NCBI GenBank assembly: GCA_965661575.1
Contig: CBFIEJ010000010.1
Span: forward strand, 1 to 54,969
Direction of reading: 5' to 3'
Length of the DNA stretch: 54,969 bases
Origin: UA16 sp965661575
GTDB taxonomy: Bacteria > Bacteroidota > Bacteroidia > Flavobacteriales_D > Sanyastnellaceae
How positions within the stretch are numbered: position 1 is the stretch's first letter; each line of letters begins with the position of its first letter. The position numbers and the translations under genes are program-made. This document shows positions 42,739 to 49,712 of this stretch, piece after piece. The notes beneath the pieces were generated by a model, which had not been told where the DNA came from, made no database searches, and saw only the letters and a program-made list of their open reading frames with translations.

Positions 42739-44424
42739 CTATCGTATTCGTTTCGAGCTCAAGCACGTTTTGAGCGCTTCGTAAAAGTGCGCAGCTTCCT
42801 CGCCACTCGTTCTAATTTCTAACAAAGATGGTCCGACGTTGTTGTACCAAGAGTCAAATGACACATCAAATTCTTGCCAGTTGTCGGCAACGGCATATTC
42901 TACACCCAACTGCATCGCGCTCCCTTTCATAGATTCTGCGAAGGGAGATTCGAAATAGCGTTTGAGCACGACCTCCTCTGCTGGTCCTTCAATCCAGCGA
43001 AAAATATTACCTCCGCCATTGTTGATCACGATGATTTTAATGTTGGATGGAATTGGCCTAAGTGCCAAGCCATTGGAGTCATAAAGCCACGCTGTATCGC
43101 CCGTCAAGAGAATCACCGGACGATCGGGGTTGGCCAACGCATCGCCAACTGCGGTGCTGAGGCAACCATCGATTCCTGCAGCTCCTCGGTTCGCATGCAG
43201 CGCTCGCTTTCCCCAATCAAACCATTGGGCGTATCGAGCAGAAGTTGAATTTGCAAAATGAATGGAAGATTCTGCATCCAGTATTTGCGATAAACGCTGG
43301 TAAATATGCCAATCGGTCCATTGATTGGGCCAATCCAACGCAACGTTAGATACTGATGCTGCCACTTGATCAAAGTGAACATTCCACTGCCCAGCGTATG
43401 CATTGAATCCAGGCAGAGCATCTCGCAATTGCTGAATCCCTTGTGCCGCGGAAATTTGCCATGAGCCTGCCTTTGAGCCAAACATATCCCAATTGTGACC
43501 ATCGGCACCCACGTGCCAATGGGGAGCCTCCCAAGTCACCAACTGTTCCCTCCATTTTTTGTCCATTGGAGGAAGACCAAAGGTGATGATGACATCGGGC
43601 CTCAATTCCGTCAGTGTCGACTTAGCCAGATCCAGAAGCGCGCTCGTGGCACTCAATGCGGCATTCGCTCCTTGAATCGGACCGAACGCATTGGCAACAA
43701 CGGCAGCACGTTCGCTCAATTCTTCCAGGGCAGAAGTGCTCCTCAAAAATTCGGGGATGGCGCCGAGAAGAATCAGCACCTTCGGATCGTGACAACTGAG
43801 CAGATCAATCAAATCATCTGGCATGATCAGAGCGCTCTCGAAATCAGAAATTTCCTGCTCTCCTACCATTTGAATGGCACTTGAACTTCGAGCTGCTTCC
43901 ACCTCGCACAGGCCATAGAGTGGCTCTTCGAAAGGAACATTGATGTGCACAGGTCCTCGCTGCGCCTGAAGCCAAGCTTCTGAAGCCGCGCCTCTAATTT
44001 CTGCAGACGACATCGTCAATTCATCCAGCTCCATTGAGCATATGGAGTGATCCGCAAAAACATTCGTTTGCACCACCATCTGTCCGGGGCCCGTATTTCG
44101 CTTAGCGGCAGGTCGATCTGCAGTGAGACTGATCAAGGGTACGCCCATGAAAAAGGCCTCAGCCATTGCCGGTCCGTGGTTCAGTGCCGCAGTGCCAGAT
44201 GTTGTGATCGCGCAACTAGGCACACCCGACTCCAAAGCCATTCCTAGAGCAATGTGCGCTGCGCTTCGTTCATCAAGCGCAACAGTGATTTTGAAGTCCA
44301 ACGCGTGCGCGGCCAACACAAGCGGTGCACTGCGAGAACCGGGAGAAACGACGACGTGCTTCAATCCCAAAGATTTCCACGTAGCTAGAAGCTCATGTGC
44401 GGCGGGGTGGTCTGACGTCCTCAT
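42739..44424 (-). CDS. menD: SEPHCHC synthase
   Basis: Thiamine-diphosphate enzyme that adds a succinyl semialdehyde unit from 2-oxoglutarate to isochorismate. The 561 residues have the N-terminal pyrimidine domain (VVSPGSRSAPLVLAA, ALDERSAAHIALGMA), the central domain, and the C-terminal pyrophosphate domain with the Mg-ThDP motif GDTAWLYDSNGLAL and VINNGGGNIFRWI. It is 28 bp after menF. The next product would normally be processed by MenH, which is absent here. Confidence 0.94.
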   Translation of the reverse strand: MRTSDHPAAHELLATWKSLGLKHVVVSPGSRSAPLVLAAHALDFKITVALDERSAAHIALGMALESGVPSCAITTSGTAALNHGPAMAEAFFMGVPLISLTADRPAAKRNTGPGQMVVQTNVFADHSICSMELDELTMSSAEIRGAASEAWLQAQRGPVHINVPFEEPLYGLCEVEAARSSSAIQMVGEQEISDFESALIMPDDLIDLLSCHDPKVLILLGAIPEFLRSTSALEELSERAAVVANAFGPIQGANAALSATSALLDLAKSTLTELRPDVIITFGLPPMDKKWREQLVTWEAPHWHVGADGHNWDMFGSKAGSWQISAAQGIQQLRDALPGFNAYAGQWNVHFDQVAASVSNVALDWPNQWTDWHIYQRLSQILDAESSIHFANSTSARYAQWFDWGKRALHANRGAAGIDGCLSTAVGDALANPDRPVILLTGDTAWLYDSNGLALRPIPSNIKIIVINNGGGNIFRWIEGPAEEVVLKRYFESPFAESMKGSAMQLGVEYAVADNWQEFDVSFDSWYNNVGPSLLEIRTSGEEAAHFYEALKTCLSSKRIR

Positions 44425-44452
44425 GCGACAAAAATAAGACCGATTCGAACGG

Positions 44453-45436
44453 TTAACGATTCAACTTGTTGCGAATCGTTTCAATTTTGACGCGGGTCTC
44501 TTCCCATTCCTCGCTCGCATCAGATCCATCCACGATTCCGCCACCCGCAAACAAGCGAAATCCGTCTGAAAAACACTCCATGCATCTCAAGTTGACAAAA
44601 AAGTTGGATTCTTCTGTTTCACTCCAGCCCAAAAAACCCGAGTAATAACCGCGCGTTTGTTTTTCGTGTTTTGCGATGAATTTAAGTGCCTCCTCTCTTG
44701 GTTCTCCGCCCACAGCGGGCGTCGGGTGCAATTCATTCAACCATTTCATTTCATCTTCATTGGATGAAAATTGAATCTGAGATTCCAAGTGCTTGATGCC
44801 ACCATAAGCGCGATCCGTTGGGACCTGTTGCAGAACATCTTCAGCACCCGCAGACTTCAATCGCTGGGTGATGAAATCAGTTACCATTTCCTGCTCACGG
44901 TATTCCTTTTCTGTCCACGGTGCCGACAAATCTGGTTTTGTTCCTGCGAGCGAGACGGTCTGAAAATGATCCTTTGAGCGTCTCAACAACAATTCAGGTG
45001 AAGCGCCCAGCCAAACACCGGACTCACGATGCGCAAAGAGGTAGACCATGGCATCGGGGTACATCTGACATTTTGAGCGAAACAATGTCTCCGGATCCAT
45101 TGAAGTTGCCCAGAACTCGGAACGACTGAGGACCACTTTGTCCAAGTCTCCTCGCTCAATGGATTCCAATGCCGCATCAACCGCTTGCATGTGTACGTGC
45201 TTATTTGCGCCGCTCTTTCCAGGTGAAGATTCCAATCGTACCGTACCACTTTCGGGCATTGTGACCGCTCGTTTAGTTCCTCTCAATTGCAGCGTCGGTG
45301 ACTGTTCAGATTGGGCAAAAGGTGAAAAATGAAATACCGTCGCACCTCCATCATCCGGATCTAGCGTCCAGACGTTATCCATACCGGCACCCGGCATCTT
45401 CCACCAAAGCTGAAACAACGCCGTCTTATCGTGCAT
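44453..45436 (-). CDS. menF: Isochorismate synthase
   Basis: Chorismate-binding enzyme that starts menaquinone synthesis. The ATG at 45436 gives 327 residues and lies 5 bp after the preceding stop; the longer reading frame would overlap that gene. Conserved C-terminal features include HPTPAVGGEPREEAL, RGYYSGFLGW, FFVNLRCME and FAGGGIVDGSDASEEWEE. The N-terminal half is shorter than in E. coli MenF. Position directly before menD supports isochorismate synthase over anthranilate or aminodeoxychorismate synthase. Confidence 0.9.
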   Translation of the reverse strand: MHDKTALFQLWWKMPGAGMDNVWTLDPDDGGATVFHFSPFAQSEQSPTLQLRGTKRAVTMPESGTVRLESSPGKSGANKHVHMQAVDAALESIERGDLDKVVLSRSEFWATSMDPETLFRSKCQMYPDAMVYLFAHRESGVWLGASPELLLRRSKDHFQTVSLAGTKPDLSAPWTEKEYREQEMVTDFITQRLKSAGAEDVLQQVPTDRAYGGIKHLESQIQFSSNEDEMKWLNELHPTPAVGGEPREEALKFIAKHEKQTRGYYSGFLGWSETEESNFFVNLRCMECFSDGFRLFAGGGIVDGSDASEEWEETRVKIETIRNKLNR

Positions 45437-45441
45437 GCTGT

Positions 45442-45861
45442 TCACTCCGCCGCCGCTGAGTCGCGCTTTTGTGGTTGAGCAATGATCATGACCGTAAGCC
45501 GACTGGTGCAAACCAGTCGTTCTTGCTCATCCTTGATGTCGATGGACCAAACGTGCATCTTCCCTCCTCGATGCACCAACTTGGCTTCACCATGAACCCA
45601 ACCCGACCGGACACCTCGAACGTGATTTGCATTGACTTCGACTCCGACAGCAGCCTTGCCCTGATCCTTGACGAGGAAATGCGAACCGACCGAACCCAAT
45701 GTCTCTGCCAACACCACGCTCGCTCCACCATGCAGCAAGCCATATGGCTGATGGGTGCGCCCATCGACAGGCATCCTACCCGTCACGCGTTCAGGCTCCA
45801 CAGTGAGCACTTCTAAACCAATCGCGTTCGCAATTGTTGGTACTTCGTTTAATTCTTCCAT
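45442..45861 (-). CDS. menI: Hotdog-fold thioesterase, probably DHNA-CoA thioesterase
   Basis: The 139 residues form a single hotdog domain with the PaaI/4HBT pattern THQPYGLLHGGASVVLAETLGS and GVEVNANHVRGVRSG. The first gene of a menaquinone operon that otherwise lacks a DHNA-CoA hydrolase, it is best read as MenI, which frees DHNA from CoA for MenA. A PaaI-type phenylacetyl-CoA thioesterase is the alternative on fold alone. The ATG at 45861 is used; a TTG three codons earlier is possible, and AAGGAG touches the ATG. The promoter lies between this gene and the divergent response regulator. Confidence 0.82.
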   Translation of the reverse strand: MEELNEVPTIANAIGLEVLTVEPERVTGRMPVDGRTHQPYGLLHGGASVVLAETLGSVGSHFLVKDQGKAAVGVEVNANHVRGVRSGWVHGEAKLVHRGGKMHVWSIDIKDEQERLVCTSRLTVMIIAQPQKRDSAAAE

Positions 45862-45883
45862 CTCCTTCAAAACAATTTCGTCC

Positions 45884-45913
45884 GAAATTTACACCATGCA
45901 AGACTCATCTCAA
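45884..45913 (-). promoter_or_regulatory. Promoter of the men operon, reaching into the response regulator gene
   Basis: On the minus strand TTG (45913-45911), 19 bp, TAAATTTC (45891-45884) fits the local promoter form with one mismatch at the last base of the -7 box. The -33 element lies in codon 6 of the divergent regulator gene. Transcription would start near 45877, about 16 nt before the menI ATG. Confidence 0.6.
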
Positions 45914-46609
45914 CCTCAACCAAGAATCCTTCTGGCTGAAGATGATCTCACCCTAAGGCGCACCGTCAAACTGAACTTCGAACGAGAAGGTTGGTTTGTG
46001 ATTGAGGCGGAAAATGGTGAAGAAGCGCTTCAAATGGCAAAGGAGCACTACCTCGACGCAGCAGTGCTCGATGTCATGATGCCCAAAATGGACGGTTTGG
46101 AAGTTTGTCAAGCTCTTCGAGTCGAGGGATCTGACCTGCCCGTTCTCTTCCTCACTGCCAAAAACGAAGGTGTCGATCGGGTGGAAGGTCTGAAGGCAGG
46201 TGGTGACGATTACCTGGGCAAGCCGTTCCATTTGGAAGAACTCCTTCTGCGTGTTAAACGGTTAATCCGCGCAACACCATCTGCTGGAGAAGCCATTGAA
46301 TCGATCTACACCTTTGGAGATGGTTGTCGCATCGATTTTGACGGCTACGAAATCACCACGCGTGAAGGAGCCGTCGCCAACATTACAAAACGAGAAGCCA
46401 GCCTGCTGCGCCTGCTCATCACCCGCACCAATCAAGTGGTGAGCCGGGAAGAAATCTTGAAGATCGTCTGGGGCTATTCAGCCTTTCCCAAAACCCGAAC
46501 CATTGACAACTTCATTGTTGCATTCCGAAAGTATTTTGAGGTAGACCCTAAGAAGCCCGAACACTTCACATCGGTTCGCGGTGTAGGCTACCGTTTTGTC
46601 GCGAGCTAA
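45896..46609 (+). CDS. Orphan OmpR-family response regulator
   Basis: Two-component regulator of 237 residues. The receiver domain (about 10-125) has the acidic pair in LLAEDD, the phospho-acceptor D59 in AVLDVMMPKMDG, T in LFLTAKN and K in LGKPF. A winged-helix DNA-binding domain (about 140-237) follows, with NITKREASLLRLL, the recognition segment SAFPKTRTIDNFIVAFRK and VRGVGYRFV at the end. The ATG at 45896 is the first that keeps the receiver fold; longer reading frames run back through menI. No histidine kinase gene is near. Its start is 34 bp from menI, and the men promoter overlaps its first codons, so it may control that operon or itself. Confidence 0.92.
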   Translation: MQDSSQPQPRILLAEDDLTLRRTVKLNFEREGWFVIEAENGEEALQMAKEHYLDAAVLDVMMPKMDGLEVCQALRVEGSDLPVLFLTAKNEGVDRVEGLKAGGDDYLGKPFHLEELLLRVKRLIRATPSAGEAIESIYTFGDGCRIDFDGYEITTREGAVANITKREASLLRLLITRTNQVVSREEILKIVWGYSAFPKTRTIDNFIVAFRKYFEVDPKKPEHFTSVRGVGYRFVAS

Positions 46610-46619
46610 AAAAAAACAG

Positions 46620-46745
46620 AGACCGCAAGGCAACCCTCGCCAAAAAGCATCGTCTTTGATGCAGACACGGTCTGAGAATACTGTGTTGGTTTCAATTTCT
46701 TGCAGGTTATGAAGAGGGGCTCGAAGGAGTTCCTCTTCTTCTTTT
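46620..46745 (+). ncRNA. Structured intergenic RNA candidate ending in a terminator
   Basis: The 185-bp gap between the regulator and rsmG genes holds three nested or serial pairings on the plus strand. AGACCG (46620-46625) pairs with CGGTCT (46668-46673), enclosing GCATC (46647-46651) with GATGC. A 12-bp stem with two G-U pairs follows, GAAGAGGGGCTC (46711-46722) with GAGTTCCTCTTC (46727-46738) around a GAAG tetraloop, then TTCTTTT. The last hairpin is probably the terminator of the regulator gene. Whether the rest is a stable small RNA or only a long 3' leader is not known. Confidence 0.45.
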
Positions 46746-46794
46746 AAGGACTTTTTTGTGCTTCTCAGGAAACGAAGCATCCGCTGCAAATCGG

Positions 46795-47418
46795 CTACTT
46801 TAACCTAACGTACACCACGGATTTGGTCTCAAAGAAAGGAGCATCGAACCATTGTGCAATCGGTATGACTTCTGTGGTTTGTTTCACCTCATTCATTTCC
46901 TCTTTCAAATCTCCGCCCTTGAGTGCCAGCACTCCATTGGGCCATGGGTTCAAAGACCTCGCTTCCATCTTATTCATCACCCAGGGGAGGAAACGATCCA
47001 TTCGGGTGACTGCACGACTGACGACAAAGTCAAAGCGACCCGAAATTTCTTCTGCTCTTCCATGATGTACAATGACATTTTTGAGCCCAAGCTCCTTGAC
47101 AATTGCACGGACCACCTTCATTTTCTTTCCGATGCTATCGCAGAGAACAAAATTGACATCGGGACAGACAATTGCGAGCGGAATTCCCGGAAAGCCTCCC
47201 CCCGTCCCAACATCCAATACGCGGCTGCCAGGCGAGAAGCGCATGGCTTTGAAAATGGCTAGGCTGTGCAAAACATGGCGCTCTTCGAAAGCATCCATGT
47301 CTTTTCTCGAAATCACGTTGATGGCTGCGTTCCACTCTTCATACAAGGGCCGCAGCTTTCTCAGCTGGTCGGCAGCACCCTCCGGCAAATCCGGCACAAA
47401 CTGGTTGAAGTCGATCAT
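46795..47418 (-). CDS. rsmG: 16S rRNA (guanine-527-N7)-methyltransferase
   Basis: Methylates G527 of 16S rRNA; its loss gives low-level streptomycin resistance in other bacteria. The 207 residues contain the AdoMet motif VLDVGTGGGFPGIPLAI and the family segments WNAAINVISRKD and VVSRAVTRMDRFLPW. The ATG at 47418 shares its first base with the TGA of the sigma factor gene (TGATG), so it is translationally coupled. A TTG one codon earlier is possible. Confidence 0.94.
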   Translation of the reverse strand: MIDFNQFVPDLPEGAADQLRKLRPLYEEWNAAINVISRKDMDAFEERHVLHSLAIFKAMRFSPGSRVLDVGTGGGFPGIPLAIVCPDVNFVLCDSIGKKMKVVRAIVKELGLKNVIVHHGRAEEISGRFDFVVSRAVTRMDRFLPWVMNKMEARSLNPWPNGVLALKGGDLKEEMNEVKQTTEVIPIAQWFDAPFFETKSVVYVRLK

Positions 47419-48026
47419 CAAATGGTCTCTCGAACGCTTCCAAGCACCCGCTCTAACATGTCTCGCGCGCGAAACAGTTGGGCCTTGACCGTACCCAGTG
47501 GCAAGCCAAGCTCCTCTGATATTTCATCGTAGCTCTTCTCTTCGAAATAACGCATTTCGACCAATCTTCGGTACTTCGGCTTCAATTCACTAACGACATC
47601 GTGCATGCGCTCCTTTCTCTCCTTTTTTTCGAGCGATTCAAAGGGATCTAATCCGTCATCCGCAACGTGAATTTCCATAGAATCGCCATCTTCATTTCGA
47701 AATCCCTGATCCAAGGACAAGGCCTTAATTCGCTTTTTTCGAATGAAATCAATCGTGTGGTTCGAACCAATTTTGAACAGCCAAGTCGAAAAAGCGTATG
47801 CCGGCGTGTATTGCTCCAATCTTTGAAAGGCCTTGCTGAAGGTCTCCATGGTCAAATCGTCCGCGTCGTCGGAACTGAAAACCATTTTATTGATCAAGTG
47901 AAAAATTGAATCGCGGTAGCGTTGCATCAACTCTGCATACGCTTTTTCATCATTTTCCTTGGTAGCTCGTAAAACAAGCGCGTAATCATAGCGCGCTTTG
48001 TCGGACAAATTCGGGTTCACATCCAT
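47418..48026 (-). CDS. RNA polymerase sigma-70 factor, ECF family
   Basis: Group 4 sigma factor of 202 residues from the ATG at 48026. Region 2 shows the conserved helix with DDADDLTMETFSKAFQRL and TPAYAFSTWLFKIGSNHTID, and region 4 shows the helix-turn-helix RYFEEKSYDEISEELGLPLG followed by TVKAQLFRARDML. No anti-sigma factor is encoded next to it, unlike many Bacteroidota ECF pairs with FecR. Neighbours are a glycosyltransferase gene upstream and rsmG downstream. Confidence 0.92.
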   Translation of the reverse strand: MDVNPNLSDKARYDYALVLRATKENDEKAYAELMQRYRDSIFHLINKMVFSSDDADDLTMETFSKAFQRLEQYTPAYAFSTWLFKIGSNHTIDFIRKKRIKALSLDQGFRNEDGDSMEIHVADDGLDPFESLEKKERKERMHDVVSELKPKYRRLVEMRYFEEKSYDEISEELGLPLGTVKAQLFRARDMLERVLGSVRETI

Positions 48027-48072
48027 GGGTACGAAATGGGCGGTCAAACGATTGGTGAGTCGCCTCCCGTGC

Positions 48073-49245
48073 CTACCACTGACGCTTAGAAGGAACAACA
48101 GCCATCATGATGGCTATCATCCACATCCAACAAGTTCCAAGCGGTTGCAACCAACCATAATGAAACCAACGATCAGGTGTCTGGCACGCTTTAGCGATTG
48201 ATCGAAAGGTAAGGCCTGCAACTAGCCAAGCGGACCCCATTCCCACACCTACTATCCATAAGACAATGTGCAAAACCCCGTTATGAAAGCCGCTCACAAG
48301 CGCCATGACACCAAACACAAGAGATAACAAGGTCAACACCTGCGGAAAAATGAGTCGCAGTCGGTCGCCTATGGTGTAGCGCGGTGCAGTCGTCCAATGC
48401 CTTTGCTTTTGCCTGAACCAGCTTTTAGCCGTTTTGGGCAACTCTGAATCCACTTGACTCTCGCGATGGATAAGGCTAACCGTTGATACGCCCCCGAACG
48501 CGAGCAATTGCTGTATGGTCAAGTCGTCGTCTCCAGATGCCAGGTCAGCGTTGGCTTCAAATCCCGGATGAATCTCCGCGCGCATGGCCATGTTTCTCCC
48601 AACTCCCATGTACGGTCTTCCATGCAACGCCCAACCAACGTAACTCCGGACGATGCGCAATGCATCCCAAGCTTGCAAGGCGCCCACTAAACCCTTGGTC
48701 CGACCCAACAAAGGCAAACTTACCCCCAGCACCAAATCCTGACCTTGCTCCAACGGTTCTACCATCCGCTGCAACCAAACACTGCTCGCTGGGACGCAAT
48801 CAACATCTGTAAAAACAAGGGCGCTTCCCGTTGCTTGGTCAATCGCATATTGAAGCGCTTGCTTTTTTCCAGCAGTCGTATTCTTGACTTGAAAGGTTTT
48901 GAGTGCAAAGGGCAAACTTGTCTTCCTTTGAAAGTCCGCGAGCAACCTCCAAGTGCTGTCAGAAGAATCATCATCCACCATTATCACTTCCCAATCGCCT
49001 TCAAGTTTCTGCTGTTCCAGCGCCTTGAACAAGTCCAGTAGCTGATCCTGTCCGTTGCGAATGCAAACGACTACACTGAGTCGCGGACTTGATGCAGTGA
49101 ACTCAGCCGATTTCTTTAAGGCCTGTGGGCTTCTGCTCTCACGAGATAATCTTACCACGCACCTCGTGAGGTACACCTCATGACCAACCCACAAGGCTAG
49201 AGCAAATAAATAGGCCGCAAGGAGAACGATCAGGGTGAAATGCAT
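48073..49245 (-). CDS. Membrane-bound family 2 glycosyltransferase
   Basis: The 390 residues have an N-terminal transmembrane helix (about 3-22), a GT-A catalytic domain (about 55-290) and two to three C-terminal helices (about 305-380). Catalytic signatures are the nucleotide-sugar contact EVIMVDDDSSDST, the metal motif TDVDC, the GDDD acceptor-site acid and the processivity-type QKQRHW. This is the layout of poly-N-acetylglucosamine or ceramide-type GT2 enzymes. Donor and acceptor cannot be told, and no polysaccharide cluster is near. It lies 46 bp before the sigma factor gene and 23 bp after a small lipoprotein gene. Confidence 0.87.
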   Translation of the reverse strand: MHFTLIVLLAAYLFALALWVGHEVYLTRCVVRLSRESRSPQALKKSAEFTASSPRLSVVVCIRNGQDQLLDLFKALEQQKLEGDWEVIMVDDDSSDSTWRLLADFQRKTSLPFALKTFQVKNTTAGKKQALQYAIDQATGSALVFTDVDCVPASSVWLQRMVEPLEQGQDLVLGVSLPLLGRTKGLVGALQAWDALRIVRSYVGWALHGRPYMGVGRNMAMRAEIHPGFEANADLASGDDDLTIQQLLAFGGVSTVSLIHRESQVDSELPKTAKSWFRQKQRHWTTAPRYTIGDRLRLIFPQVLTLLSLVFGVMALVSGFHNGVLHIVLWIVGVGMGSAWLVAGLTFRSIAKACQTPDRWFHYGWLQPLGTCWMWMIAIMMAVVPSKRQW

Positions 49246-49268
49246 GCCTGTTCCAATTCAACCTCGAC

Positions 49269-49712
49269 TCAGCGGTATTCGTAGATCAATTCCGTTCCAT
49301 CCAATACGATGACCGTAATACCACGTGGGCTCCCCCTGTAAGGGGACAAATCAAACCCAATGGTTTTCTGAATCAGGGCACGACAATTGTCTCCGTTGGC
49401 ATCATGCAAGATGGAAATAAGTTGCTTGGGCGGAAGACTCTTCAGCATCGGTCCGGTCTCTAAAGCAAAAACATGATCACTGCATCCGCCACCATACCTC
49501 ACAGAAAGCAATAATGAATCGCCACTGATGCTCGCATCAATGAGATCAAAAGGATCATTGGCGACTTTGATTCCATCGGTTTTCAACGCAATGCCTTCGG
49601 CCGTCTTGTCCGTCTGTTGCCGTTGACATGACATCACCAAGGTGGTGAGCAAAACGGCGCACAGAGTGGTCAAGAGTCTCCGATTTACATGAAAACCGAA
49701 CCCCAAAATCAT
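49269..49712 (-). CDS. Small lipoprotein of unknown function with GGGCxxH motif
   Basis: The 147 residues start with a lipoprotein signal (hydrophobic 13-27, lipobox VMSC with C29). The mature part has DSLLLSVRYGGGCSDHVFAL and LISILHDANGDNCRALIQKT. Both cysteines and the histidines lie in conserved-looking turns and could form a disulfide or bind metal. I do not recognise a named family, although proteins with a GGGCxxHxF pattern are, to my memory, common as uncharacterised lipoproteins in Bacteroidota. Its ATG overlaps the sppA stop as ATGA, so it is coupled to the signal peptide peptidase. Confidence 0.75.
   Translation of the reverse strand: MILGFGFHVNRRLLTTLCAVLLTTLVMSCQRQQTDKTAEGIALKTDGIKVANDPFDLIDASISGDSLLLSVRYGGGCSDHVFALETGPMLKSLPPKQLISILHDANGDNCRALIQKTIGFDLSPYRGSPRGITVIVLDGTELIYEYR

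Noticed and set aside
46478..46789. Minus-strand 103-codon frame between the regulator and rsmG
   Set aside because: It starts with TTG, overlaps the regulator gene by 132 bp and covers the hairpin-rich gap; the charged helix-like part looks like a by-product of the stem sequences.
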